This document shows, piece after piece, positions 34,073 through 42,764 of a stretch of DNA of 64,000 nucleotides (the first letter of the stretch is position 1; each line of letters opens with the position of its first letter). The position numbers and the translations under genes were made by a program. Source of the DNA: Martelella alba (GTDB taxonomy: Bacteria > Pseudomonadota > Gammaproteobacteria > Enterobacterales > Enterobacteriaceae); assembly GCF_005217455.1 (NCBI RefSeq), contig NZ_SZPQ01000030.1:1-64000 (forward strand). The letters are read 5' to 3'. The notes under the pieces are model-generated. The model was not told the DNA's origin and made no database searches. It saw only the letters and a program-made list of their open reading frames with translations.

Positions 34073-35356
34073 ATGAAAACAATTACAGCTGAAAATAAAG
34101 TAAGCTACTATAAAATGAGTGCCATTATATTTCTTTATTTTTTCACTTGGTCGGCCAGCGTGGGTCTTCTGGCAATCTGGCTGGGGGAAAAATCGGGTTT
34201 GAATGGCTCGGTGATAGGTACTGTATTTGCCGTTAACGGTATCTTTGCGGTAATGATGAAGCCTATCTACGGTTTTATTATGGATAAAATAGGCATGAAC
34301 AAAGGCTTGCTTTATTTTATCGTCATCATGTCGGCTTTAATGGCGCCCTTTTTCATTTATGTTTATCAGCCGTTATTGCTCAGTCATCTTATGGCCGGCA
34401 TTGTCGTCGGCGCCATCTATTTGAGCTTTGCCTGGTATGCCGGGGTCGCCGCCTGCGAATCCTATGCCGATCGTTATAGTCGCATCAACGGTCTGGAATT
34501 CGGCCAGGTACGGATGTGGGGCTCGCTGGGCTGGGCCGTGGCCGCCTCGTTTTCCGGTGTGCTTTTCAATATTTCTCCGGCTTATAATTTTGTATTGGGC
34601 AGTCTCGCTTCCCTGGTTATGCTGGTGGTATTACTGAGTTTAAAAGTGGATACCTCCACGGCGCAGGCCGGACAAGTGCTCGCCAAAGAAAAAATCGTGT
34701 TCAGCGATGTTATCGATCTACTGAAAAACGGCAAATTCTGGGCATTCTGCCTGTATGTGGCCGGTATCGCCTGGATGATGTTTATTGCCGAACAGCAATT
34801 TTCGCGTTTTTTCGTGACTTTTTTCAGTACCAGGGCGCAGGGCAACGCGGTGTACGGTTACTTAAGCACGGTGCAGTCCGGCCTGGAATTTCTCATGTAT
34901 ATGGTAATCCCCTTCATCGTCAATCGAATAGGCGCCAAAAAAGGGTTATTGCTGGTGGGGGTTCTGGTGGGCGGCCGTTTAATTGCCTCAGGCCTGTGTG
35001 AAAGCCATTTAATTATCTCAATCATCAAACCGTTATACGGTCTTGAACAATCGCTGTTGCTGGTTTCGGTGTTCAAGTATATTGCCGAACATTTCAGCAA
35101 GAAAGTGAATTCAACTATGTATCTGCTGGGCTATCAAGCGATGATTTATATTGGCTCCATCGTCATCTCGTCTCCCGCCGGGTATCTTTATGATCGAATA
35201 GGTTTCGAACATACCTATATTATCATGGGCGGCATCGCGCTATTTTTCACTCTGGTATCGGTTTTCACGCTTGCCTCTTGCCGCAGTAAAAATCAGCCAA
35301 TTGTCGCCGACGATGCCACCCATCATTTTGGGGAAGATAGGCCTATTGTCAAATAG
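34073..35356 (+). CDS. Oligosaccharide:H+ symporter (LacY/RhiT-like MFS)
   Basis: This 427-residue protein has twelve spans and the oligosaccharide:H+ symporter features: an FFTWSASVGLLAIWLGEKSGL first span, PIYGFIMDKIGM between TM2 and TM3, and the TM4-5 region with YAGVAACESYADRYSRINGLEFGQVRMWGSLGWA, which matches LacY/RafB/RhiT. RhiT of Dickeya imports unsaturated rhamnogalacturonides. GAGG serves the tandem ATGs at 34070 and 34073. It should carry the oligosaccharide across the inner membrane to the cytoplasmic GH88. The gene is visibly more AT-rich than the flanking operons. Confidence 0.87.
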   Translation: MKTITAENKVSYYKMSAIIFLYFFTWSASVGLLAIWLGEKSGLNGSVIGTVFAVNGIFAVMMKPIYGFIMDKIGMNKGLLYFIVIMSALMAPFFIYVYQPLLLSHLMAGIVVGAIYLSFAWYAGVAACESYADRYSRINGLEFGQVRMWGSLGWAVAASFSGVLFNISPAYNFVLGSLASLVMLVVLLSLKVDTSTAQAGQVLAKEKIVFSDVIDLLKNGKFWAFCLYVAGIAWMMFIAEQQFSRFFVTFFSTRAQGNAVYGYLSTVQSGLEFLMYMVIPFIVNRIGAKKGLLLVGVLVGGRLIASGLCESHLIISIIKPLYGLEQSLLLVSVFKYIAEHFSKKVNSTMYLLGYQAMIYIGSIVISSPAGYLYDRIGFEHTYIIMGGIALFFTLVSVFTLASCRSKNQPIVADDATHHFGEDRPIVK

Positions 35357-35672
35357 GCCATTGCCAGGGCCAATCACGGCCAGTTATCGGCAGGATATTC
35401 TAATCAAATAGGAGGGATGCGTTCTATTACTCAATAGATTCGTTGTTATTCGTGTTGCCGCTTGGCAGGCTTTGCGCGCATCGTTGCCGCGATGAAACTC
35501 AACGTATTCATGGTATATATTATTTCAGCATGCAAGATTAATTTTAATTCGTCATAGTCCATGTTGCCGTTTTGTTGGCCGGGTTGGTGTCGCCGATGAA
35601 TTTATCGCGGGCTGGCCATCGGGGAGCAACTTGAATTATCTGGGATATCTAAATTGACTTCTGAGGATGAAA
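35357..35672. other. 316-base gap before the KdgM-like porin gene, with a KdgR-like element
   Basis: No gene is seen. ATGAAACTCAACGTATTCAT (35492-35511) has ATGAA/TTCAT arms and partly resembles the KdgR box (TGAAAC...GTTTCA), which in pectinolytic enterobacteria controls oligogalacturonide genes; the second arm is imperfect. An AT-rich stretch follows (TGGTATATATTATTTC, 35511-35526) that could hold the porin promoter. The separate control region suggests the porin is transcribed on its own. Confidence 0.35.
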
Positions 35673-36368
35673 ATGAAGAATGTTTATTCGATAACGTTAT
35701 TGGGACTGGTTTGTGTCTCGCTCAATAGTCTTGCCGCCGGGCCATGGATCGAGGGACGTGAAGCTTATAATACCGGAACCCGCCAACATGAATTCATGAT
35801 GCGTGGCGGTTATGGTTTCGCCAATGGCGCTGGTATTATGCTGACAAATGCTTATTCAACGAATAAATGGAATCAATTTAAACACAGCTATAATGAACTG
35901 GAAAGCTGGTATCCGTTGTTTCGCGTTACCCCACAGTTCACAATACTGCCCGCCTTAATTCTCACTGATAACAGCCGTGGCTCGACAGTTTCTCCTTATG
36001 TTGATTTTAATTATAAATTCACCCCGGATTTCAATGTCACGGCGCGCTATCGCTATAATCATAAAAATTATGAAATTATAGACAATAACGGCCATTACAA
36101 TGACGACAGCACCCACCAGTTCGTTATGTACTGGAATGTCAAAATCAATGATAAGTGGGCCTATACCTTCGAGCCGGACTACTATATCCACATCAATGAT
36201 TTTCATGCCAATAACGGCAGAAGCTACAGCTGGGAGTTAAACAATAAACTTATCTATAGCATCAATTCGCATTGGAAGCCTTATATCGAAGCATCGTGGC
36301 TAGACAGAACCATTGCCTATCACCGCGAGCAATACCGCTTCCGTACCGGTGTGCGCTATTATTTCTAG
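35673..36368 (+). CDS. KdgM-family oligosaccharide-specific outer-membrane porin
   Basis: The 231-residue protein has a signal peptide ending NSLAA, then a barrel of alternating strands with many Tyr, Trp, Asn and His and a C-terminal RFRTGVRYYF ending in Phe, as outer-membrane barrels require. Segments such as VTARYRYNH, FTFEP-like YTFEPDYYIH and SHWKPYIEAS match the KdgM family, whose 12-strand monomers pass anionic oligosaccharides such as oligogalacturonate. TGAGGA serves ATG 35673 (an ATG at 35667 is too close to it). It completes an uptake path of outer-membrane porin, inner-membrane symporter and cytoplasmic hydrolase. Confidence 0.9.
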   Translation: MKNVYSITLLGLVCVSLNSLAAGPWIEGREAYNTGTRQHEFMMRGGYGFANGAGIMLTNAYSTNKWNQFKHSYNELESWYPLFRVTPQFTILPALILTDNSRGSTVSPYVDFNYKFTPDFNVTARYRYNHKNYEIIDNNGHYNDDSTHQFVMYWNVKINDKWAYTFEPDYYIHINDFHANNGRSYSWELNNKLIYSINSHWKPYIEASWLDRTIAYHREQYRFRTGVRYYF

Positions 36369-36374
36369 TTGCCG

Positions 36375-36392
36375 GCCGCCCGGTCGGGCGGC
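36375..36392. terminator. GC-rich hairpin after the porin gene
   Basis: GCCGCCC and GGGCGGC pair around GGTC seven bases after the porin stop, in the 32-base gap to the convergent creatininase-family gene. No T-run, so it is a possible bidirectional terminator. Confidence 0.45.
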
Positions 36393-36400
36393 GGCCCTCG

Positions 36401-37096
36401 CTACAGTCGCTCAATGAGTTCACGTGTTTCCGCGACCGCGACCTGCCAGATGGCCTGCATGTCTTCGTCCGGACGCTGGTAAAAACCGCCGTAATTGCCG
36501 TCGCCGAGATAGGCCCGGGCCGCGGGCGGCGCCAGCTTGCGCAAATGGACCAGATCGACCATGGCTTTTTGCGTCGCCGGCGGCGTCACGCCCGGCAGCC
36601 GGGTCCAAGGGAAATTTTCCATCCAGGAGGCATGGGAAGCGACCGGGTCGATCTCCATGACTTTTTGCCAGGTTTTGGGCGCGCACCACCAGTTATGCAA
36701 CTGTACGCACATGTCCGGATTGTCCATTAGCCATTCGCCGGCAATATTTTGCGCCGGTGAATTGCCGCCATGGCCGTTGACGAGCAGGACCCGCCGAAAA
36801 CCCTGGCGTTTGAGACTGTCGAGAATATCCATCAGCAGACGGCGATAGGTATCGACCCGCAGGTGAATGGTGCCGGGATAGCGGGTGAACGCGGGGGTCA
36901 TACCGAACGGCACGACGGGAAAAACCGGCACGCCGGTGGGTTCGGCCGCCGCCAAAGAGACCCGTTCCGCCAGGATGCTGTCCACCGACAGGCTCAGACC
37001 GGCGTGTTGCTCAGTACTGCCCAACGGCACGATCGCCCGATCATCCCGCGTGAGATGTTCTTCCAGTTGCTGCCAGTTCATTTCGCTGATTTTCAT
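36401..37096 (-). CDS. Creatininase-family amidohydrolase
   Basis: The 231-residue protein has the creatininase/creatinine amidohydrolase motifs PLGSTEQHAG (residues about 24-33; His is a metal ligand, the usual Gly after it is Ala), SVDSILAERV, GMTPAFTRYPGTIHL and VNGHGGNSP (about 106-114), with a downstream ASHASWMEN where the family has a metal-binding Glu. These enzymes hydrolyse cyclic or linear amides such as creatinine, formamides or lactam-type compounds using zinc or manganese. It lies 28 bases after the GntR-type regulator and next to a peptide importer, suggesting amide or peptide-derivative catabolism. Substrate unknown. Confidence 0.85.
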   Translation of the reverse strand: MKISEMNWQQLEEHLTRDDRAIVPLGSTEQHAGLSLSVDSILAERVSLAAAEPTGVPVFPVVPFGMTPAFTRYPGTIHLRVDTYRRLLMDILDSLKRQGFRRVLLVNGHGGNSPAQNIAGEWLMDNPDMCVQLHNWWCAPKTWQKVMEIDPVASHASWMENFPWTRLPGVTPPATQKAMVDLVHLRKLAPPAARAYLGDGNYGGFYQRPDEDMQAIWQVAVAETRELIERL

Positions 37097-37124
37097 AAAC
37101 GTCGTCCGAGTTGCGCAAACAAAG

Positions 37125-38081
37125 TTAGAGGGCCTTGATCAAAAGGGGTTTAACGATATGCTGGATATCGCCGGCGTCAGGCACGTGGCGATACTCGAAG
37201 GCGGAGGCGTGCGCGCCGATACGGGCGGCCAGCGCCTGGGCGCCGGTCGCGTAGACCAATACGTCCGCGCGGCGCAGGCAGGCGTCAAGCTGGGGAGCGC
37301 CCTGATTCAATACGGTCACCGACGCCACATGGGAGGCGAAACGGCCCACGCCCGCTTCCATCAGCGGCGTAAATTCCGGAAAAATGGAAACCACCGCCAC
37401 CTGCGCCAGCGGATCAATGGACGCCAGCGCCTGCCGGGTCTCCGCCGACGGAATAAAACGAATGGCCACCACGGTGGATGTCGGCAACAGTTCGGTCACC
37501 TCCCGTCGGCGATGGGCGAACGTCAGCACCAGATCGGCGGCGGCGCAACGCCGGCGCAGTGTTTCATCCTCACGCAAACCGTTGACCGTCGCGGCTTCGA
37601 CCTCGGCCTGAACGTCCGGCGCCAGTCCTTCGCCGATTTGCCGGGCATAATCCTGGGTGGGCGGCAGAAAATTGCCCACCATCACAATCCGCGCCGGGCG
37701 CTTTTCATCGGTCAGCGCCCGCAATCGTGTCTGAAGCAAGGCGGTCAATTCACCGGCCGATACGCCCAACGCCAGTCCCTGGCGAATCAGGGCATCGGCC
37801 TGCTCTATCAGGGAATAACGGCTGCTCTGCCCTAGGGCGGCGCTGGCATCGGCGATGTAATTGCCCGCGCCGGGCTTGCTGTAGATCAGATTCGCTTCCT
37901 GTAATTCCCGGTAGACCTGCGCCACCGTCATGGGCGCGACATCCACCCTGGCGGCCATATCCCGCACCGAAGGCAGGCGATCCCCAGGTTCTAGCGCGCC
38001 GAAAGTAATGCCGTATTCAATCAACCCGCGCAACTGGATACCCAGGGGGATCGCCAGGCTGCGATCAATACGAAATTCCAT
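37125..38081 (-). CDS. GntR-family regulator with a periplasmic-binding-protein-like C-terminal domain
   Basis: The 318-residue protein has a YtrA/GntR winged helix (residues about 10-75, LEPGDRLPSVRDMAARVDVAPMTVAQVYREL) and a C-terminal region (about 85-318) of alternating beta/alpha units, RIVMVGNFLPP, DLVLTFAHRRREV, STVVAIRFIP, QVAVVSIFPEF, VLVYATGAQAL, resembling a ligand-binding domain rather than the FCD, UTRA or aminotransferase domains of better-known GntR types. It is divergent from the second peptide importer and followed by the creatininase gene. An inverted repeat at 38084-38110 begins three bases upstream of the start, indicating autoregulation. Confidence 0.82.
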   Translation of the reverse strand: MEFRIDRSLAIPLGIQLRGLIEYGITFGALEPGDRLPSVRDMAARVDVAPMTVAQVYRELQEANLIYSKPGAGNYIADASAALGQSSRYSLIEQADALIRQGLALGVSAGELTALLQTRLRALTDEKRPARIVMVGNFLPPTQDYARQIGEGLAPDVQAEVEAATVNGLREDETLRRRCAAADLVLTFAHRRREVTELLPTSTVVAIRFIPSAETRQALASIDPLAQVAVVSIFPEFTPLMEAGVGRFASHVASVTVLNQGAPQLDACLRRADVLVYATGAQALAARIGAHASAFEYRHVPDAGDIQHIVKPLLIKAL

Positions 38082-38083
38082 AT

Positions 38084-38110
38084 TAGTCCACCATCTGTAT
38101 TGGTCTACTA
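38084..38110. promoter_or_regulatory. Candidate GntR operator
   Basis: TAGTCCACCA and TGGTCTACTA form a 10-base inverted repeat (8 of 10 positions) around seven bases, directly upstream of the GntR-type start codon. The position would let the protein block its own expression. Confidence 0.5.
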
Positions 38111-38245
38111 TTACAATAATGCATTTTTAGTCAAATGAAAATCACTTGAATTCATAAGAAATGCTGCTGGATCAGGTTCAGTGATAGGATTTAGTGATGA
38201 TGAATGAGATAAATATTGACAATAGAATTAAGCGGCCGTCATTAT

Positions 38246-38265
38246 CGTTCTAACGAACTAGAACG
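38246..38265. promoter_or_regulatory. 20-bp palindrome upstream of the second peptide importer
   Basis: CGTTCTA-ACGAAC-TAGAACG has perfect 7-base arms and lies 44 bases before the binding-protein start. It differs from the GntR-type repeat at 38084, so a second regulator may act here. Confidence 0.45.
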
Positions 38266-38308
38266 GTTACACAGCATACTTTTAACATAATTCGATGAGG
38301 GGCGGGCA

Positions 38309-39901
38309 ATGATGGCGAAAAAACATGTCGTGTTGGCGGCGCTATTAGGCGCAATGATCGGCGCAAGTCCGGCGTGGGCGGCCGACGCGCCGCAACGGGG
38401 CGGCACCCTGGTTTACGGCCGCTATGCCGACAGCAACTATCTGGATCCGGTTATGATGGAAGGCAACAATAATATCTGGATCCTCTCGAATCTCTACGAT
38501 ACCTTACTGCTGCCCACCGATGACGGCAAGGGGGTTGTGCCCGGCCTCGCCAGCCATTGGTCCATGTCGGCCGATAATCTTTCGTTGACCATGACCCTGC
38601 GTGATAACCTGCGTTTTTCCGACGGCAGCCCCATTACCCCCGAGGACGTCAAATGGTCGCTGGAACGCGCCAGCAAGCCTGGCAACGGCGAATGGCAGTT
38701 TATGGTGGATTCCATCGCCAACGTCACCGTCTCTGGCCCGCATACCGTGGTGATTCATCTTAAGCACGTTGATCCCGCTATTTTAAGCGCGCTGACGGTC
38801 TTCAATACCGCCATCATGCCGGAGAAACGCTTCGAAGCCGAACCCGGTAAAACCGACGAAGAAAAGGCGGAAAAGTTCGCTGAGCACCCGGTGGGTTCCG
38901 GTCCCTTCGTGCTGAAAAGCTGGCAGCGCAATGGCAGCATGAGCCTGGTGAGAAACCCCTATTACTGGCAAAAGGGCGCCGACGGCAAAGCATTGCCCTA
39001 TCTTGACGGTATCCGCTTCGACATTATCCCCGACGACGCCACCCGGATTCTTAAGCTGAAATCCGGTGAACTGGACGGCGCGGAGTTTATTCCTTATTCA
39101 CGGGTGGGCGAGTTGAAATCCCAGCCGGGTATCGCGATGAAGCTGTTCCCATCCACCCGTACCGAATACGCCAGCGTTAACGTGCGCCCGGAATATCAAG
39201 GCGCTAAAAATCCCCTGGCCGACGTGCGGGTTCGCCAGGCGTTGGACTACGCCACCGATAAAAACGGCATTATCCAATTGGTGACTTTCGGCCTGGGTAC
39301 GCCAATGACGTCTTATATCTCCAGCGCCACGCCGGGCCACTATGGCGACAAGCCGCTGTTTCCGGTGGATATCGCCAAAGCGAAAGCGCTGCTAAAAGCG
39401 GCCGGCTATGCGGACGGTTTCAGCACCCGCATTATGATACTGTCGGGCAATGAAGACGAAATCAGCATCGCCACCGCCTTGCAGCAAATGTGGTCGCAGG
39501 TGGGCGTGAAACTCGCCATCGATCAGGTGGATAACGCCACGCGCACCGCCCGTTATCGCGCCGGCGATTTCGCCATTCGCCTGGGTGTCTGGACCGACGA
39601 TATCGCCGATCCCAACGAAGTCACCTCTTACTTCGTGTATTCCAAAAATATCGGCGCCCTGCACTCCGGCTGGCATAGCGACAAGGCGGATGCGCTGTTT
39701 GAAGCGTCGCAACAGGAAAAAGACAGCGCCAAACGTCTGGATGACTATCGGCAGATTCAGGCCATCTATAATCAGCAGGGACCGGTGATTCCGCTGTATG
39801 AAAGCTCCTACCCGGTGGCGTTGAAAACCACGGTGCATGGCTTCGTGCAGATTCCGCTGGGCAATAATGTTTTCACCAAAACCTGGCTGGCTAAGCATTA
39901 A
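38309..39901 (+). CDS. Peptide-type ABC binding protein (family 5)
   Basis: The 530-residue receptor has a signal peptide ending SPAWA and the family-5 patterns DSNYLDPVMMEGNNNIWILSNLYDTL, VPGLASHWSMSADNLSLTMTL and VRQALDYATDKNGI. Relatives bind glutathione (GsiB), dipeptides or opines. AGGGG precedes tandem ATGs at 38309 and 38312. It leads a complete five-gene importer followed by an isoaspartyl peptidase, an arrangement like iaaA-gsiABCD of E. coli but with the peptidase last. Sequence alone does not fix the ligand; glutathione or isoaspartyl dipeptides are reasonable candidates. Confidence 0.9.
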   Translation: MMAKKHVVLAALLGAMIGASPAWAADAPQRGGTLVYGRYADSNYLDPVMMEGNNNIWILSNLYDTLLLPTDDGKGVVPGLASHWSMSADNLSLTMTLRDNLRFSDGSPITPEDVKWSLERASKPGNGEWQFMVDSIANVTVSGPHTVVIHLKHVDPAILSALTVFNTAIMPEKRFEAEPGKTDEEKAEKFAEHPVGSGPFVLKSWQRNGSMSLVRNPYYWQKGADGKALPYLDGIRFDIIPDDATRILKLKSGELDGAEFIPYSRVGELKSQPGIAMKLFPSTRTEYASVNVRPEYQGAKNPLADVRVRQALDYATDKNGIIQLVTFGLGTPMTSYISSATPGHYGDKPLFPVDIAKAKALLKAAGYADGFSTRIMILSGNEDEISIATALQQMWSQVGVKLAIDQVDNATRTARYRAGDFAIRLGVWTDDIADPNEVTSYFVYSKNIGALHSGWHSDKADALFEASQQEKDSAKRLDDYRQIQAIYNQQGPVIPLYESSYPVALKTTVHGFVQIPLGNNVFTKTWLAKH

Positions 39902-39984
39902 TCGGGTTGGCGGCGCCTATCCGCCGCCCAGTTCCGGATGACGGCGGAACATCGCCGTCAAGATAAGAGACAAGGAGATTTGGC

Positions 39985-40926
39985 GTGCCCGAGTTTTCCT
40001 GGCTGCTAAAGCGGCTACTGATGATCATCCCGACGCTGCTGGTGATTTTGGTGGTGACCTTTGTCCTGGTGCGACTGTTGCCGGGCGACCCCGCCAGCGC
40101 CATGCTGGGCGATCGCAGCATGGATGCCGACGTGGCGCGTATCAACGCCCAGTTAGGGGTGGACCGGTCCTTGCCCGAACAGTTTATTTTATTCGTCCGT
40201 CAGGTGTTGACCGGCCAATTGGGCACCTCGTTTTTTTTACGCCAACCGGTAACCCAAGTCATCATGGAGCGCTTGCCCGTCAGCCTGACGTTGACCGGGC
40301 TGGCGGCGCTTTTTTCACTCATTATGGCCATTCCGTTGGCGTTTGTTTCCGCTTTGCGGCGTAACTCGCCGGTGGACGTCGTCATCCGCGGCGGTTTCCA
40401 AATCACGTTGTCCATGCCGTCGTTTTATATCGGTCTATTATTGCTGACCTTGTTCGCCACGCGGTTGCACTGGTTCCCGGTGGGCGGTTACGGCGATAAC
40501 TGGCACGATCGCCTCTGGCACCTGTTCCTGCCCGCAATGACGCTGGCCCTGAGTCTGGCGGCCGTGCTGATGGGCAGCCTTCGCCAGTCGATACTGGCGT
40601 TACTGGACGCCGAATACGTGGCCTTCGCCCGGGCCAAGGGACTGCCCGGCCATATCGTGCTGTTCCGTCATGTGATGCGGAATTCGCTGATCCCCATGCT
40701 AAATCTGTTCGCGCTGAATATCGGTACCATCATCGGTAGCGCGGTGATTACCGAAACGGTATTCGCGGTGCCGGGCATCTGCCGCCTGATGGTGGACAGC
40801 ATCCTCAGCCGGGACTATCCGATGGTACAGGGATTGGTTATCGTGCTGGCGGTACTGGTGTCGCTGATTTTTTTACTGGCCGATATCGTGCAGGCGCTGA
40901 TAGACCCCCGGAGGACGCATGACTGA
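39985..40926 (+). CDS. Peptide-type ABC importer permease, DppB/GsiC-like
   Basis: This 313-residue permease shows the DppB motif VTFVLVRLLPGDPASAMLGDRS, six spans, and the coupling loop AEYVAFARAKGLPGHIVLFRHVMRNSLIP. Translation starts at GTG 39985 with AAGGAG seven bases before it; there is no nearby ATG that fits. Its 3' end overlaps the next permease by eight bases. It forms the heteromeric channel with the 40919-41764 product. Confidence 0.9.
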   Translation: MPEFSWLLKRLLMIIPTLLVILVVTFVLVRLLPGDPASAMLGDRSMDADVARINAQLGVDRSLPEQFILFVRQVLTGQLGTSFFLRQPVTQVIMERLPVSLTLTGLAALFSLIMAIPLAFVSALRRNSPVDVVIRGGFQITLSMPSFYIGLLLLTLFATRLHWFPVGGYGDNWHDRLWHLFLPAMTLALSLAAVLMGSLRQSILALLDAEYVAFARAKGLPGHIVLFRHVMRNSLIPMLNLFALNIGTIIGSAVITETVFAVPGICRLMVDSILSRDYPMVQGLVIVLAVLVSLIFLLADIVQALIDPRRTHD

Positions 40927-41764
40927 GATGCTTATGGCCGGACGCCGGCGCCGGTTGCCGACGCTGCCCGCCACAGGCTGGCTGGGGGCGGCCATTCTGC
41001 TGGCGAGCCTGTTTATCGCCCTGTTCCCTCAATGGCTGGCGCCCTATGATCCGCTGGCCTTCGATTATCGCGCCATTTTGCATCCGCCCTCGGCGGCGCA
41101 CTGGTTCGGTACCGATAATTTCGGCCGGGACATGCTCTCGCGGGTGATTTACGCCTGGCGGGTGGATATGCAAATCGCTGTCTTTACCACGTTGTTTCCC
41201 ATGTTGTTCGGTACGCTGGTGGGCCTGCTGGTGGGGTATTACGGCGGTATCGCCGAGGTACTGTTCCAACGGCTGGTGGACGCGGTAATCACTTTCCCGC
41301 TGCTGGTGCTGGTAATAGCCATCGTGGCCATACTCAGTCCCGGGCTGGGCAGTATGTACATCGCCGTGGGCATCATCTACTGGGTATTCTATGCCCGGCT
41401 GATTTCAGCGGAAGTCGGCATCCAGAAAAAACTGGATTACGTGGCGGCGGGCAAAGTGATGGGTTATAGCGATCTGCGCATTATTTTCCGGCATCTGCTA
41501 CCCAATGTCGCCACCGTTACCCTGGTCTATTGGATGACCGATATGGCGCTGGCTATTTTGCTGGGTTCCAGTCTGGGTTATCTGGGCCTGGGGGCGCAAC
41601 CGCCGACGGCGGAGTGGGGGGTGCTTATCGCCTCCGGCAAAAATTACATGGATACCGCGTGGTGGATAACGGTATTCCCCGGCACGGCCATTGTTCTGAC
41701 CGGGTTAGGATTCAGTTTGACGGGCGATCTGCTGGCCGCCTTGATGAAACCGGGACGGGATTAA
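40919..41764 (+). CDS. Peptide-type ABC importer permease, DppC/GsiD-like
   Basis: The 281-residue protein has the DppC signature SAAHWFGTDNFGRDMLSRVIYAWRVDM (residues about 58-84), five to six spans and coupling loop VAAGKVMGYSDLRIIFRHLLPNVA. GGAGG precedes ATG 40919, which lies eight bases inside the DppB-like gene. It is followed one base later by the first ATPase gene. Confidence 0.9.
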   Translation: MTEMLMAGRRRRLPTLPATGWLGAAILLASLFIALFPQWLAPYDPLAFDYRAILHPPSAAHWFGTDNFGRDMLSRVIYAWRVDMQIAVFTTLFPMLFGTLVGLLVGYYGGIAEVLFQRLVDAVITFPLLVLVIAIVAILSPGLGSMYIAVGIIYWVFYARLISAEVGIQKKLDYVAAGKVMGYSDLRIIFRHLLPNVATVTLVYWMTDMALAILLGSSLGYLGLGAQPPTAEWGVLIASGKNYMDTAWWITVFPGTAIVLTGLGFSLTGDLLAALMKPGRD

Positions 41765-41765
41765 G

Positions 41766-42764
41766 ATGACTGACGATAATGGCGCGGCTACGCCGCTATT
41801 GGCCCTGGACGGGTTGACAACGCGTCTGCGCATGGGCGGCGGTATGACCGCGGTCGTGCGTCGGCTCTCGCTGACGTTGCGGCAAGGGGAGATCCTGGGA
41901 CTGGTGGGGGAATCCGGTTCGGGTAAAAGCGTCACCTTGCGTTCGATCATGCAATTGTTGCCGCGCGGCGTCGACTATTCCGGCTCGGTGCGCTGGCGCG
42001 GCGAGGAGCTGATCGGCGCCGGCGAGCCGCGGCTTAGGCATTTGCGCGGACGCGAGATGGCAATGATATTTCAGGAACCGATGACCGCCTTGAATCCGGT
42101 ACTGACGGTCGGCCGGCAAATCGACGAAAGCCTGCGCGCGCACCGCCAAATGAATAAACGCCAGCGACGGGACGAAACCATCGCTTTGCTGGAACGGGTA
42201 GGAATTCCGGCCGCCGCCGGCCGCTTGAATGATTATCCCCATCAATTCTCCGGCGGTATGCGCCAGCGGGTCATGATCGCCACCGCGCTGGCCGCCGGGC
42301 CGCGCTTATTATTGGCCGATGAACCCACCACGGCGCTGGATGTGACTATCCAGCAGCAAATTCTCACGTTGTTACTGCGGCTTCGGGATGAAAGCGGAAT
42401 GAGCATGATTTTCGTCACCCATGACCTGGCGGTGGTGGCGCAGTTATGTGATCGCGTGGCGGTCATGTATGCCGGGGAACTGGTGGAGAGCGGCCCGGTG
42501 CGGCAGTTATTACGCCATCCGCAACATCCTTACACCCGTAGTTTGCTGGCGGCCATTCCTCAGACGGGCCGAAACCGCGAGCCGCTGGCGGCGGTGGAGG
42601 GAACGCCGCCCGCCCTGAACGCCATGCCGTCGGGCTGTCCTTTCCATCCGCGCTGCGGTTTTCGTTCTGAGCGCTGCTTGCGCGAGGAGCCGGTTCTACG
42701 GGCGCGCATTCCCGGCACGCTGGTGGCGTGCCATCATGCCGATGAACTAAGGAGCGCGTCATGA
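41766..42764 (+). CDS. Peptide-type ABC importer ATPase, DppD-like
   Basis: The 332-residue ATPase has Walker A GESGSGKSV, Q-loop FQEPMTALNPVLTVGRQI, signature FSGGMRQR, Walker [13 protein letters not shown], His switch FVTHD and a C-terminal HPY region with PSGCPFHPRCGFRSERC. It is separated from the permease gene by a single base and overlaps the DppF-like gene as ATGA. It couples ATP hydrolysis to uptake. Confidence 0.9.
   Translation: MTDDNGAATPLLALDGLTTRLRMGGGMTAVVRRLSLTLRQGEILGLVGESGSGKSVTLRSIMQLLPRGVDYSGSVRWRGEELIGAGEPRLRHLRGREMAMIFQEPMTALNPVLTVGRQIDESLRAHRQMNKRQRRDETIALLERVGIPAAAGRLNDYPHQFSGGMRQRVMIATALAAGPRLLLADEPTTALDVTIQQQILTLLLRLRDESGMSMIFVTHDLAVVAQLCDRVAVMYAGELVESGPVRQLLRHPQHPYTRSLLAAIPQTGRNREPLAAVEGTPPALNAMPSGCPFHPRCGFRSERCLREEPVLRARIPGTLVACHHADELRSAS

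Noticed and set aside
36885-37835. 316-codon forward open frame across the creatininase and GntR genes
   Set aside because: It crosses two well-supported reverse genes and the gap between them and has no domain.
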